Made by a program: the position numbers and the translations under genes. The notes under the pieces were generated by a model. That model had not been told where the DNA came from, ran no database searches, and saw only the letters and a program-made list of their open reading frames with translations. Of a DNA stretch of 64,000 nt, positions 32,938 to 41,865 are shown in pieces (within the stretch, counting starts at the first letter, position 1; the number at the start of each line of letters is the position of its first letter). The stretch is from DASXRA01 sp036502575 (GTDB taxonomy: Bacteria; Actinomycetota; Actinomycetes; Mycobacteriales; Jatrophihabitantaceae), in contig DASXYL010000011.1 of the NCBI GenBank assembly GCA_036502575.1, positions 1 to 64,000 of the forward strand, read 5' to 3'.

Positions 32938-33609
32938 CTGCGGCCAGGACTGTTGGGTCCAGCTGCCGTGGATCCATGGTGTCGTCGATGACGCGATGCT
33001 GAGCGCTCCGGTCGCGGCGGTGATCAATTGCCCGAACACCGTCGCGTAGATGTTGCCCTCCACTTCGTGTCGCACGACGAGCGCGGCCGGGTCGTCGGAT
33101 GGCTGCGTGCCGGTGATGACGTCGTACCACGGCCGGGTCTTGAAGAGGGGCGCGAACCGAGAGGTCTTGGGGTTGTCGGCGTCGACACCGTCGGAGGTGA
33201 TCATGTGCTGGCCGGGTGGCAGTTCTTGTCGGCGCAGCTCGGCCGCGTCCCAGGTCCACACCGTTACGCCGGACGGCGCGGCCAGGACGAGGTTGAAGCT
33301 GGCCATCTGCCGGTGCTCGACCTGGTCGGGCCAGTTCTCGCCCGCGTTGACCGCGGCGAGAGGCAGCCCGCCGCGCGATGGCGTGCCGTCGCGTCGCTCC
33401 CTGCGGTTGAGCACGAGGGCGGTAACTCCGGTGTTGACGTCTGACACGCACCAGCTCCCGCCGGCCAGGCGGTCGCGGCCGCCTATCACGGTCGGCTGCT
33501 CGGGCCACCACGCGCCGGGCGGGTCGAACGGACGGGCCACGAACTCGTCGCGGACGGCGAGGATCTGCAACGGCTCGTCCGGCGCCCACTGCGTCACGAC
33601 TGTGCACAC
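32911..33609 (-). CDS. NRDE/TANGO2-family protein with altered NRDE motif
   Basis: A 232-residue protein starting at GTG 33609 so that the mature N-terminus is Cys2, as family members require (N-terminal CTVV). The diagnostic NRDE motif reads AVRDEFVARPFDPP, with Val in place of Asn. Later motifs are kept: VIGGRDRLAGGSWCVSD and NRRERRDGTPSRGGLPLAAV. The family (Ntn-hydrolase-like fold, TANGO2 in animals) has unclear biochemical function; the N-terminal Cys suggests Ntn-type amidase chemistry. The last 27 bases overlap the methyltransferase gene end. Confidence 0.82.
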   Translation of the reverse strand: MCTVVTQWAPDEPLQILAVRDEFVARPFDPPGAWWPEQPTVIGGRDRLAGGSWCVSDVNTGVTALVLNRRERRDGTPSRGGLPLAAVNAGENWPDQVEHRQMASFNLVLAAPSGVTVWTWDAAELRRQELPPGQHMITSDGVDADNPKTSRFAPLFKTRPWYDVITGTQPSDDPAALVVRHEVEGNIYATVFGQLITAATGALSIASSTTPWIHGSWTQQSWPQSLRLAAPR

Positions 33610-33659
33610 GTCCTCGAACCTACGACCTCGGTCCGAAGTCGGGTCGTCTGCCTGTTGCG

Positions 33660-34301
33660 CTAGCAGGTGTTGAGCATCGACTGCAGTGCGGTCTTCTCGC
33701 TGGATTGGAGTTTGAGCGCCCAGTGGTACTTGGACGCGATCCACATCTTGGCGTACGTGCAGTAGTAGGACGTGAGGGGTGGTTTCCAGGTGGAGGGGTC
33801 CTGGTCGCCTTTGGACTGATTGACGTTGTCGGTGACCGCGATCAGTTGCGGGTCGCTCAGGTCATTCGCGAAGGACTGACGCTTGGCTGTGGTCCAGCTG
33901 CTCGCGCCGGAGCGCCACGCCTCCGCGAGGGGAACGATGTGGTCGATGTCGACATCGGACGGCGCGGTCCACGTGGCGCCGTCGTACGGGCTGTGCCAGC
34001 TGCCGGAGGTCGGGTAGCAGTTGCTTCCCACGACGACGTTGGTGCCGTCGCGTTTGAGAACCGTCTCGCGGGTGTCGCACGTTCCGGAGATGGTGATCCA
34101 GTGCGGGAACAAGGTTCGGGAGTAGCCGCTCATGCTGCCCTCGGTGGCGACGGTGAGGGCGTTGAGGTCGGACTGGGCCGTGGCCTTGCTGGGGATGTTG
34201 GGTGGCGTGGCCGAGGCCGGCGTCATCAGTGTCAGCGACGTGGTGACGGCGACCAGTAGTGCGATGGCCAACGCGGCGAGGCGGGTGCGGGAACGAGGCA
34301 T
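33660..34301 (-). CDS. Secreted HNH nuclease (DUF1524/GmrSD C-terminal type)
   Basis: A 213-residue protein with a Sec signal (RLAALAIALLVAVTTSLTLM, cut near ASA at residue 31). The mature part carries DVDIDHIVPLAEAWRSGASSW with catalytic His121, then DPQLIAVTDNVNQSKGDQDPSTWKPP, the classic HNH pattern of exported actinobacterial nucleases. Cysteines at ~75, 95 and near the C-terminus (YYCTYAKM, LNTC) are consistent with disulfides outside the cell. Likely role: breakdown of extracellular nucleic acid for phosphate. Single gene; GGGGG upstream may serve as ribosome site. Confidence 0.88.
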   Translation of the reverse strand: MPRSRTRLAALAIALLVAVTTSLTLMTPASATPPNIPSKATAQSDLNALTVATEGSMSGYSRTLFPHWITISGTCDTRETVLKRDGTNVVVGSNCYPTSGSWHSPYDGATWTAPSDVDIDHIVPLAEAWRSGASSWTTAKRQSFANDLSDPQLIAVTDNVNQSKGDQDPSTWKPPLTSYYCTYAKMWIASKYHWALKLQSSEKTALQSMLNTC

Positions 34302-34439
34302 GGTCAGGCCCCCTGCAACGTGATCCGATTGGGTGGGGTGGACGTTAGCTGCGAAACGTGACGATACGCCGCGACCGACGTTAACGCCGCGAGTCCAATC
34401 GGCGAGCAACTCGCCCAGCTACGAGGCTGGGTCGAACAG

Positions 34440-34922
34440 CTACTGGAGCCCCGCGCGGACGGACGTGATGCGCTGGGTGTTGAAGCCCAGCCAGTGCATC
34501 CGGCCCACGTAGCGCGCGTGCTCGACCTTGAGGCAGCGGTCCATGATGACGGTCACGCCGCCGTCCTCCGCGATCCGCGCGCCCTCCTCGTTGATGACGC
34601 CGAACTGGCACCAGAGGGCGCTCGCCCCGATGGCCACGGCGTCGCGGGCGATGCCGGGCAGGGCGTCCGGCGCGCGGAAGACGTTCACGACGTCCACCTT
34701 CTCGGGCACGTCGCTCAGGCTCGGGTAGGACGTCTCGCCGAGGATCTGGCTCTCGCGCGGATTCACCGGGATGACGCGATAGCCGTGCCGCTTGAGGTAG
34801 TAGCCGACGAAGTAGCTGGCTCGCAGTTCGTTCGGCGACAGGCCGACGACCGCGATCGTCTGCGCACCGTGCAGCACGCGCTGGATGGCCAACGGGTCTT
34901 GGTACCGAGCCAGGTCAGTCAT
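34440..34922 (-). CDS. CoA-binding domain protein
   Basis: A 160-residue protein with a single Rossmann-like CoA-binding domain (IAVVGLSPNELRASYFVGYYLKRHGYRVIPVNPRE). Single-domain members occur with methionine genes in actinobacteria. The start at ATG 34922 overlaps the MetY stop by four bases, so it is the third gene of the metX-metY operon. It may bind CoA or acyl-CoA and tune the pathway that consumes acetyl-CoA, which is inference. A conserved Cys is present in MDRCLKVEHARY. Confidence 0.88.
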   Translation of the reverse strand: MTDLARYQDPLAIQRVLHGAQTIAVVGLSPNELRASYFVGYYLKRHGYRVIPVNPRESQILGETSYPSLSDVPEKVDVVNVFRAPDALPGIARDAVAIGASALWCQFGVINEEGARIAEDGGVTVIMDRCLKVEHARYVGRMHWLGFNTQRITSVRAGLQ

Positions 34923-36223
34923 GCCGTTGCCACCTTCGCGAAGCCCTGCTCCAGGTCCCAGATCAGATCCTCGACCGACTCGGTGCCGACCGACAGCCGC
35001 ACCGTGCCCGGCCCGACGCCGGCCGCCCGCAGTTCGTCGTCGCTCAGCTGGCGGTGCGTCGTGCTGGCCGGGTGAATGATCAGGCTCTTCGCGTCGCCGA
35101 CGTTCGCCAAGTGGGACCAGAGCGTCACGCCGCGGATGAGGTCCTGCCCGCCGGCCCGGCCACCGGCGCAGTCGAACGAGAACACCGCGCCGGCACCGCG
35201 CGGCAGGTACTTCTCCACGAGCGGGCGGTACTTGCTCTCCGGCCGGCCGGGGTAGGTCACATTCGACGCCAGCTCGTGCGACTCGAGGAACGCCGCGACC
35301 GCCTGCGCGTTCGTGACGTGGCGATCCATCCGCAGCGACAAGGTCTCCAGGCCCTGCAGGAACAGGAACGCGTTGAGCGGCGCGAGCGCCCCGCCGAGGT
35401 CGCGCAGGGTCTCGGCCCGCAGCTTCATCAGATAGCCGTACGTGCCGAACGTCTCGTGGAACTGCAGGCCGTGGTAGGCCGGCGACGGATCGGCGACCAC
35501 GGGAAACCGCCCGTTGGACCAGTCGAACGTGCCGGCCTCGACGACGACGCCGCCGATGCTCGTGCCGTGGCCGCCGATGAACTTGGTCGCCGAGTGGATC
35601 ACGATGTCGGCGCCCCACTCGATCGGACGGCACAGGTAGGGCGTCGCGAACGTGTTGTCCACGATCAGCGGCAGTTCGTGCTCGTGCGCGATGGATGCCA
35701 CGGTCTCGATGTCCAGCACGTTTCCGCCGGGGTTGCCGATCGTCTCGCCGAAGAACGCCTTGGTGTTCGCGCCGACCGCCTTCCGCCACGCGTCCGAATC
35801 GTCGGGGTCGACCCACGTCAGCTCGACATTCATCTTGCGCAGCAGGTGCTTGAACTGGTTCACCGTCCCGCCGTAGAGCGCCGAGGACGCGACGACGTGA
35901 TCGCCCGGCTGCAGCAGCGTGAACAGCGCGGCGGCCTGCGCGGCGATCCCGCTGGCGAACGCCACCCCGCCGGCGCCGCCTTCGAGGTTCGCGACCCGCT
36001 CCTCGAACACCGCGACGGTCGGGTTCATGATGCGCGAGTACGTGTTGCCGTACTCCTGCAGGTTGAAGTACGCCGCGGCCGATTCGGGGTCCTCGAACAC
36101 GTAGCTAGTCGTCTGGAAGATCGGCACCGCACGGGCTCCCGTGTTCGGGTCGGGCCGTTGCCCGGCGTGCAGCTGCCGGGTCTCGAATCCGTATGCGCGG
36201 TCTTGTTCGGCGTGGTCGGTCAC
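34919..36223 (-). CDS. metY: O-acetylhomoserine aminocarboxypropyltransferase (sulfhydrylase)
   Basis: A 434-residue PLP enzyme starting at GTG 36223 with AGGAAG upstream (a GTG at 36247 overlapping the metX stop is the alternative). The PLP lysine lies in IVIHSATKFIGGHGTSIGG, with the earlier VPIFQTTSYVFED and GNTYSRIMNPT blocks of the Cys/Met metabolism family. Length fits MetY instead of the shorter MetB/MetZ. It makes homocysteine from O-acetylhomoserine and sulfide, feeding methionine. It lies 20 bases after metX, whose product supplies the substrate. Confidence 0.94.
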   Translation of the reverse strand: MTDHAEQDRAYGFETRQLHAGQRPDPNTGARAVPIFQTTSYVFEDPESAAAYFNLQEYGNTYSRIMNPTVAVFEERVANLEGGAGGVAFASGIAAQAAALFTLLQPGDHVVASSALYGGTVNQFKHLLRKMNVELTWVDPDDSDAWRKAVGANTKAFFGETIGNPGGNVLDIETVASIAHEHELPLIVDNTFATPYLCRPIEWGADIVIHSATKFIGGHGTSIGGVVVEAGTFDWSNGRFPVVADPSPAYHGLQFHETFGTYGYLMKLRAETLRDLGGALAPLNAFLFLQGLETLSLRMDRHVTNAQAVAAFLESHELASNVTYPGRPESKYRPLVEKYLPRGAGAVFSFDCAGGRAGGQDLIRGVTLWSHLANVGDAKSLIIHPASTTHRQLSDDELRAAGVGPGTVRLSVGTESVEDLIWDLEQGFAKVATA

Positions 36224-36243
36224 GAGACCATCTTCCTCGAACG

Positions 36244-37455
36244 TCACCCGCCGGCCCCACCCTCGGCCAGGAAGCGGCGGATGATGGGCGTCTGCCGCGC
36301 TTCCTCGAGCAGGAAGCAGTCGTGGCCGTACGGCGCGTCGATCACCTGGAACTCGACCGGTTTGCCGAGGGCGCGAAGCGCGTCGTCGATCTCCTTCGAT
36401 GCGGACGGCGGGTACAGCCAGTCGGAGCTGAACGCGATCAGCAGCGTCCGGGCTTCGACCGGTTCGAGGGCCGCGGCGAGCGATCCGCCGCCGTGCTGAC
36501 TGGCGAGATCGAAGTACGTCAGCGCGCGCGAGGTATAGACGTAGGTATTGGCGTCGAAGCGGCGGACGAACGAGTCGGCCTGGTGGCGCAGGTAGCTCTC
36601 GACCTCGAACTCCGGCTCGGTGATCGTGTAGCGGATGTCGGAGGCGTTCTGCAGCCGCCGGCCGAACTTGTCGTCCAGCGCGGGGGCGGACAGGTACGTG
36701 ACGTGGCCGACCATCCGGGCTACGCCCATGCCGGCGTCGGGTGTTCGGCCGGTGCCGTAGTAGTGGCCGCCTTGCCAGTCCGGGTCGCGCATGATCGCGT
36801 CCCGGGCGATCGAATTCCAGGCCATGCCCTGCGGGTGGAGGGCATGCGTGCTGGCGATCGCCACGACGGCATCGACCTGATCGGGATACAGAACCGCCCA
36901 TTCGAACGCCTGCATCCCACCGAGCGAGCCGCCGGCCACCGCCGCCAGCCGCTCGATGCCGAGTGCGTCCAGGAACGCGCGCTCGGTCCGCACCATGTCC
37001 GCGACCGTAATCACGGGGAAGTCCGAACCGTACGGCCGGCCGGTGTGCGGGTCGAGGGAGGACGGCCCGGTCGTGCCGCGGCAGCCGCCGAGCAGGTTCG
37101 TGGAGACGACGAAGAAGCGGTCGGTGTCGAACGCCTTGCCCGGGCCGATCATCCCGTCCCACCAGCCGAGCCCCTTGCCGGCCGTGCCGTCGCGATCCTC
37201 GGCCGCGAACCCGTCACGCGTGCTCTCGCCGGGCGGCGTCTTCGAGAAACCGGCCGCGTGGGCGTCGCCGCTGAGCGCATGGCACACCAGGATGACGTTG
37301 TCGCGCCGGGGGGAGAGGGCGCCGTAGGTCTCGTACGCCACCCGGATCGGATGCAGCTCCTGCCCGCACTCGAGCCGCACCGGCTTCGGCAGGTCGAGGT
37401 ACTGCGTTTCGACACTGCCGACCGACCCGGCCGCGAGCGTCGACGCTGGCGCCAT
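36244..37455 (-). CDS. metX: Homoserine O-acetyltransferase
   Basis: A 403-residue alpha/beta hydrolase-fold acyltransferase starting at ATG 37455. The catalytic Ser is in VAGGSLGGMQAFEWA, Asp in FSSDWLYPP and His in YGHDCFLLE; the N-terminal LVCHALSGDAHAAG and LGGCRGTTGPSSLDP are classical MetX blocks. It transfers an acetyl group from acetyl-CoA to homoserine as the first committed step to methionine in this organism. It is divergent from osmC; an inverted repeat GATAGC...GCTATC (37465-37495) lies in the gap. I could not recognise a SAM riboswitch. Confidence 0.94.
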   Translation of the reverse strand: MAPASTLAAGSVGSVETQYLDLPKPVRLECGQELHPIRVAYETYGALSPRRDNVILVCHALSGDAHAAGFSKTPPGESTRDGFAAEDRDGTAGKGLGWWDGMIGPGKAFDTDRFFVVSTNLLGGCRGTTGPSSLDPHTGRPYGSDFPVITVADMVRTERAFLDALGIERLAAVAGGSLGGMQAFEWAVLYPDQVDAVVAIASTHALHPQGMAWNSIARDAIMRDPDWQGGHYYGTGRTPDAGMGVARMVGHVTYLSAPALDDKFGRRLQNASDIRYTITEPEFEVESYLRHQADSFVRRFDANTYVYTSRALTYFDLASQHGGGSLAAALEPVEARTLLIAFSSDWLYPPSASKEIDDALRALGKPVEFQVIDAPYGHDCFLLEEARQTPIIRRFLAEGGAGG

Positions 37456-37464
37456 ACGCGCGAT

Positions 37465-37495
37465 GATAGCGGGCCCCGGTGTAATGTCAGCTATC
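37465..37495. promoter_or_regulatory. Inverted repeat in the metX/osmC divergent promoter
   Basis: GATAGC (37465-37470) and GCTATC (37490-37495) are inverted arms with a 19-base spacer, 10 bases upstream of the metX start and 45 bases before osmC. It could be an operator for either gene. Weak evidence, since the arms are short. Confidence 0.3.
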
Positions 37496-37539
37496 CCGAT
37501 GGGGAACCTAGGAAAGTACGCGAGAGGGGCATCAGCGAC

Positions 37540-38088
37540 ATGACGACGGTCGTCAACGGAGTCAACGTGCAGGCGCTGCTCGATGCGCGCGAAGTTCTGA
37601 AGGGCGCGCCTGCGGCCGCTCAGTTCACCTGGCGGGCATCCTCCAAGTGGCAGAACGGCGTACACAGCACGACGTCGATCCAGAACTTCTTCGGTCTCGG
37701 CGAAGAGCAGAACCACAAGACCGAAGCGGTGTTCGACGCCGACCACCCCGAGGTCTTCGCGGCGGAGGACAACGGCATCACGCCGATCGAGTACCTCCTC
37801 GTGGGCCTGGCCAGCTGCCTGACCGCGGGCGTGGCGTCCGTCGCGGAGAATCGCGGCATTCAGTTGCGCTCGGTCGAATCGACGGTCGAGGGCAACCACG
37901 ACATCCGCGGCATCCTCGGTGTCGACAGCGACGTCCGCAACGGCTTCAACGACATCAAGGTGACGTTCAGGATCGACGCGGACGCCTCGAAGGAGGACAT
38001 CGAGGCGCTGGTGGCGCAGTCCCAGAAGCGTTCTGCCGTGTTCGACGCGCTCACCAACCCGACGGACGTCACCGTAGAGGTCGCCTGA
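37540..38088 (+). CDS. OsmC-family protein, single-cysteine type
   Basis: A 182-residue OsmC/Ohr-fold protein. It has Cys93 in LVGLASCLTAGVAS, but the second redox cysteine of Ohr/OsmC peroxidases is not seen in the C-terminal half (SQKRSAVFDALTNP), which marks the YhfA-like subgroup of unknown chemistry. It is divergent from the methionine operon and overlaps the next flavoprotein gene. A peroxide- or thiol-related role is likely. A longer in-frame ORF upstream overlaps metX and is a shadow. Confidence 0.88.
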   Translation: MTTVVNGVNVQALLDAREVLKGAPAAAQFTWRASSKWQNGVHSTTSIQNFFGLGEEQNHKTEAVFDADHPEVFAAEDNGITPIEYLLVGLASCLTAGVASVAENRGIQLRSVESTVEGNHDIRGILGVDSDVRNGFNDIKVTFRIDADASKEDIEALVAQSQKRSAVFDALTNPTDVTVEVA

Positions 38089-39332
38089 TCGAGCGCGTCA
38101 CCACGGTCGTCATCGGGGCCGGGCACGCGGGTCTCGCGGCAAGTCACTTCCTCAGCGTCGCTTCTGTGGACCACGTCGTGCTCGAACGCGGCGAGGTCGC
38201 GAACTCGTGGCGGCGCGAACGGTGGGACTCGCTGCGGCTGCTCACTCCCAACTGGCAGAGCCGGCTGCCGGGCCATCGCTACGAGGGCCCGGATCCCGAC
38301 GGCTACATGACGATGAGCGACGTGGTCGAGTTCATCTCGCGCTTCGCGGCCGTATCGCGCGCGCCCGTCTGGACCGGCACGGCCGTCACGTCGGTGCGAC
38401 GCGCCGACGACGGATACGTCGTGACGACGAGCCGGGGCGAGATTCGCGCCCGGGTAGTGGTCATCGCGAGCGGCGCCTGCAACCAGCCCTCGGTGCCGCG
38501 GTTCAGCGATGCGGTGCCGGCGTCCGTCGAGCAGCTGACGCCGTTCGACTACCGCGGCCCCGCCCAACTGCCCGACGGCGGCGTGCTCGTCGTGGGAGCG
38601 TCGGCGACCGGCGTGCAGCTGGCCGCTGAGCTGCAGCGATCGGGGCGGCCGGTGACCCTGTCGGTGGGGGAGCACGTCCGGTTGCCGCGCCTCTACCGCG
38701 GACGCGATGTCCTGTGGTGGATGGACGCAGCGGGCGTGTGGGACGAACGGCACGACGAGGTCGACGATCTCGTACGGGCCCGGCGGCTGCCCTCGCCGCA
38801 GCTCGTCGGGACGCCGTCGCGGATGACGTTAGATCTCAACGCGCTGTCCGCTCTGGGCGTTGAGCTGGTGGGCCGGTGGGCGACTGTGCGTGACGGCCGG
38901 GCGCTGTTCTCCGGCGGCCTGCGCAATGTCTTCTCGCTCGCGGACCTCAAGATGGGGCGCCTGCTGGACTCGTTCGACGAGTGGGATCGGACGTCCGGAT
39001 GTTCTGGGGAGGTCGATCCGCCCGAGCGCTTCGCGCCGACCGGTGTGCCGTCGTCGTCGCGGTTGCAGCTCGACCTGGGTAGCGGCGAGATCCGCACGAT
39101 CGTCTGGGCGACGGGGTTTCGGCCCGACTACGCGTGGCTCGACGTGCCCGTCGTCGACGCGAAGGGCCACCTGCGCCACGAGGGCGGAGTGGTCGACAGC
39201 CCGGGCCTGTATGCGCTGGGGCTGCCGGTGCTGCGGCGGCGCAAGTCCACGTTCATCCACGGCATCGAGGACGATGCGCGTGAGGTGATCGACCATCTTG
39301 CGGGGTACCTGGCCGGGCGCCGGAGGCCCTGA
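38085..39332 (+). CDS. Flavin-containing monooxygenase-like protein, proposed CTG start
   Basis: A 415-residue flavoprotein of the CzcO/FMO type: VVIGAGHAGLAASHFL near the N-terminus, RERWDSLRLLTPNWQSRLPG, second dinucleotide motif LVVGASATGVQLAAEL and the VWATGFRPDY motif. The natural N-terminus needs a start close to 38085, but no ATG, GTG or TTG exists in frame there. CTG at 38085 overlaps the osmC stop as CTGA, mirroring the usual GTGA coupling, and AGAGG precedes it by five bases. So a CTG start is proposed. Coupling with osmC suggests a joint redox role. Confidence 0.8.
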   Translation: MIERVTTVVIGAGHAGLAASHFLSVASVDHVVLERGEVANSWRRERWDSLRLLTPNWQSRLPGHRYEGPDPDGYMTMSDVVEFISRFAAVSRAPVWTGTAVTSVRRADDGYVVTTSRGEIRARVVVIASGACNQPSVPRFSDAVPASVEQLTPFDYRGPAQLPDGGVLVVGASATGVQLAAELQRSGRPVTLSVGEHVRLPRLYRGRDVLWWMDAAGVWDERHDEVDDLVRARRLPSPQLVGTPSRMTLDLNALSALGVELVGRWATVRDGRALFSGGLRNVFSLADLKMGRLLDSFDEWDRTSGCSGEVDPPERFAPTGVPSSSRLQLDLGSGEIRTIVWATGFRPDYAWLDVPVVDAKGHLRHEGGVVDSPGLYALGLPVLRRRKSTFIHGIEDDAREVIDHLAGYLAGRRRP

Positions 39333-39649
39333 CTGCGCGGCTGCTTAGCAGGCCCTCAGTCGCACTTGAAGAGCGGACTTGGGTTCTATTCGGCACTCGC
39401 TGTCGCGTCGCGCTGCGGTTTGCGCTTCGGTTTGAAGAGCGCACCGACGGAGGGGCTTCCTCCTTGCTTGGCTAGCGCGGCCGGCTAGCTGCCCGATCTG
39501 TTCTGGCCTCCCTCTCCTCCCACCCTCCTCTCGCCCTCGGTCGTCTCCCACCGTCGGATTGCGCTCCGCCTTTCCGTTGCCCCACCCTCTTCTCGATCGT
39601 CGATTCTCCTTATTTTGTTGGGTATTCAGGCTGGACAGCCGTGCTGCCG
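39333..39649. other. Intergenic region with pyrimidine-rich strand and small repeats
   Basis: A 317-base gap without a gene. It holds a direct repeat TTGAAGAGCG (39368 and 39432 areas, 13-base core with one variable position), a short hairpin GGAGG/CCTCC near 39450 followed by TTGCTT, and then from about 39500 to 39610 a strongly C/T-biased stretch. The bias ends just before the DUF222 gene. It could be a terminator for the flavoprotein followed by untranslated leader. Confidence 0.45.
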
Positions 39650-40970
39650 ATGCGTAAAATCATACGCGTGTTCGATCCATCAACTCGGCCGCCGACCGTG
39701 CTCGACGCGCTGACCGCACCGGGTGACGTCGCCGTCTGGGCGGCCACTGTGGCACCGGGCGCGGAGGTGGTCGGGCCGTTGGCGGTGATCGATCCGGCCA
39801 GGGTTGATGGTGTCGGGCAGATTGATCTGCTGGTCGCCTATGAGCGGCAGATCGCCTGGCTGGCAGCTGCTCAGCAACGTGTCCTTGCTGAGTTGGATGG
39901 GTCGGCGTTGGATTGGACCGGCAAGAAGTCGATCGACTACACGCAAGAACAAGTCGGCGCGGCGCGGCGCGGCGCTGCGCCTGTCGCCGGGTCACGCCGC
40001 GGATCGACTGGCTGTGGGCCGGATCTTGGTTGATCGGCTGCCGACCACCCTCGACCTGCTCGACCGTGGCGAGGTCACCTACCTGCACGCCAAGAAGCTC
40101 GCCGAATCGGTGGTGGCCTTCGATGCGAAGCCCACGGGCGAGATCGAGGAACGGGTGCTGCGCCGCGCCAGTGCTCAGACCGTGGGCCAGTTCACCGCCT
40201 CGGTGCGTCGAGCTGTCCTGGTTGCTGATCCGCGGCGGGCCGAACAACGCCACGCCGACGCCTTGACCGAGCGGCGGGTGGTGGTCACCCCGAAACCAGA
40301 CGGGATGGCTGAACTGTGGGCATGGTTGCCGGCCGAGGGTGCCGCGTTGGTCAAGACGGTGCTCGACTCTCTCGCCACCGTGAAGACCCCGGGTGATGGT
40401 CGGGTCATCGACCACCGCCGCGCCGACGCCCTGGTCGACGTGTTCGCCCGGGTGCTCGGCGACCCCACCCTGCCTGAACACCACGGCCAACGACCCGCCA
40501 TCCAGGTCACCATCGCCGCATCGACCTTGCTCGACTGCGACGAGTTGCCAGCTGACCTCGACGGGTACGGACCCATCACCGCCGCCCTGGCCCGCCGCAT
40601 CGCCTCGGATCAGACGGGCACCTGGCGCCGGCTGCTCACCGACCCTGCCTCAGGGCAATTGCTGGAGTACGGGCGCAGCACCTACCGGCCGCCAGCCAAC
40701 CTCGCCGACCATGTCATCGCGCGAGACAGAACCTGCATCTTCCCCCGCTGCCGACGACCAGCCCGACACTGCGATCTCGATCATGGCGAAGACTGGTGCA
40801 CCGGCGGAGAGACCTGCGAACACAACCTGCATCCCTTATGCGAACGGCACCACTACGCCAAACACAACGCCCGCTGGCACGTAGAACGACGACAAGACGG
40901 CAGCTACCACTGGACCGCACCCACCGGACACGCCTACACCGTGCGACCAGACCCACCCGACGACAGCTGA
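39650..40970 (+). pseudogene. 13E12-repeat (DUF222/HNH) protein, frameshifted by a GGCGC repeat
   Basis: The first frame (ATG 39650; GTG 39668 also possible) gives the DUF222 N-terminus up to DYTQEQVGAA. The rest, AALRLSPGHAADRLAVGRIL onward through the HNH end HCDLDHGEDWCTGGETCEHNLHPLCERHH, lies in another frame and runs to 40970. The shift falls exactly on four tandem GGCGC units at 39956-39975. With two or five units the reading frame would be whole, and two units give EQVGAALRLSPGH, the expected sequence. This family is often multicopy and linked to mobile or repeat DNA in mycobacteria and Frankiales. As sequenced it encodes no full-length protein. Confidence 0.85.
39956..39975. repeat. 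Four tandem GGCGC units that break the DUF222 frame
   Basis: Four perfect copies of GGCGC lie within the coding region. The number of units sets the frame: 2 or 5 open it, 3 or 4 close it. This is the form of a slipped-strand switch, though it may simply be a one-off expansion or a sequencing or assembly artefact in a GC-rich tract. Confidence 0.85.
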
Positions 40971-41221
40971 GGACGTGCCAGTCGAAGGGGCAGGGTGAGC
41001 CGTGCTCTCGGAGCCGCGTCAGCGATCTTGGAGGCCTCGGCCGCTGATACGCAGGCTAGCTGTGGAAGTGGACGCGTCGCGACCGAGATGGGGCGTTGGG
41101 CACCCGCTCCGGAGTGGCCAAGGAGTCGGCGTCCGTCGGCGTGCCAGGAGGCCGACGAGGACTACGCGAACGACCCTCCGCTCGAGCTCGCCGCGGGTGG
41201 GCCGCTGCAGCTCGCCCGCCG

Positions 41222-41737
41222 TCAGGCGGCGGGGTTGAGTAGTCCGGCCAACTGCAGGCCGCTACGAGCGGCGTCGAGGAATCCGTCCCGGGCTACGAGG
41301 TCGTAGCGCATCGCCACCAGCGTGCGGGCTGAGGCGAAGTCGCGGGCACCGCGTGTCGCGGCGTGTCCCAGGAATCCGAACAGCGCGCCCCAGGCGGTAC
41401 CGATCACCGCGCCGGCGACGAGTAGACCGAGCCACGAGCCGTTCGTGAAGAGGCCGAGTAGCAATCCGATCATCAGGCCGAACCAGGCGCCACTTACTGC
41501 GCCCGTGGCGGCGGCGCGGGCCTTGGTGAGTCGGCCGGTTACGCGCTCGACGAGACGCAGATCCGAGCCGATGATGTCGAGGTGCTCGACCGGGAAGCCG
41601 TCATCGGACAACCGGTCCACGGCCCGCTGAGCGGCGGAGTAGTCGTCGAAGCTGGTGACCGTGTTCCACGCGGTGTAGGCGGGGTCGATTCGGGGCGGGG
41701 CGGCGAATGGGGCGAACGGCCGAATGGGTGCCGTCAT
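41222..41737 (-). CDS. General stress protein-like membrane protein (YflT/GSP17M-type)
   Basis: A 171-residue protein with a soluble N-terminal domain (NTVTSFDDYSAAQRAVDRLSDDGFPVEHLDIIGSDL), as in general stress protein 17M, followed by glycine-rich membrane helices (ATGAVSGAWFGLMIGLLLGLF and LVAGAVIGTAWGALFGFLG, residues about 75-120) and a short tail. Such proteins are induced by stress in Bacillus and actinobacteria; biochemical role unknown. Single gene, convergent with the DUF222 remnant at a distance. Confidence 0.8.
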   Translation of the reverse strand: MTAPIRPFAPFAAPPRIDPAYTAWNTVTSFDDYSAAQRAVDRLSDDGFPVEHLDIIGSDLRLVERVTGRLTKARAAATGAVSGAWFGLMIGLLLGLFTNGSWLGLLVAGAVIGTAWGALFGFLGHAATRGARDFASARTLVAMRYDLVARDGFLDAARSGLQLAGLLNPAA

Positions 41738-41865
41738 GATGAGTCTCCTTGTTGTGTCGTCCTCTCATCCTGGGCAGCCCGGCTGTGCTATCGCCATGCG
41801 TTTCCCGTGAGCGCCCTGAGCATGTCCTGTACGCCAGCGCCCGCCCGCCGGTCGGCCGGCCGACG

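Noticed and set aside
37456..37539. SAM riboswitch upstream of metX
   Set aside because: The gap to osmC is only 84 bases and shows none of the conserved paired elements I would expect; only a short inverted repeat is present.
39956..39975. Reading the DUF222 break as a simple sequencing error
   Set aside because: The break coincides exactly with a four-unit tandem repeat and two-unit restoration gives consensus sequence, so a biological expansion is at least as likely; not excluded, though.
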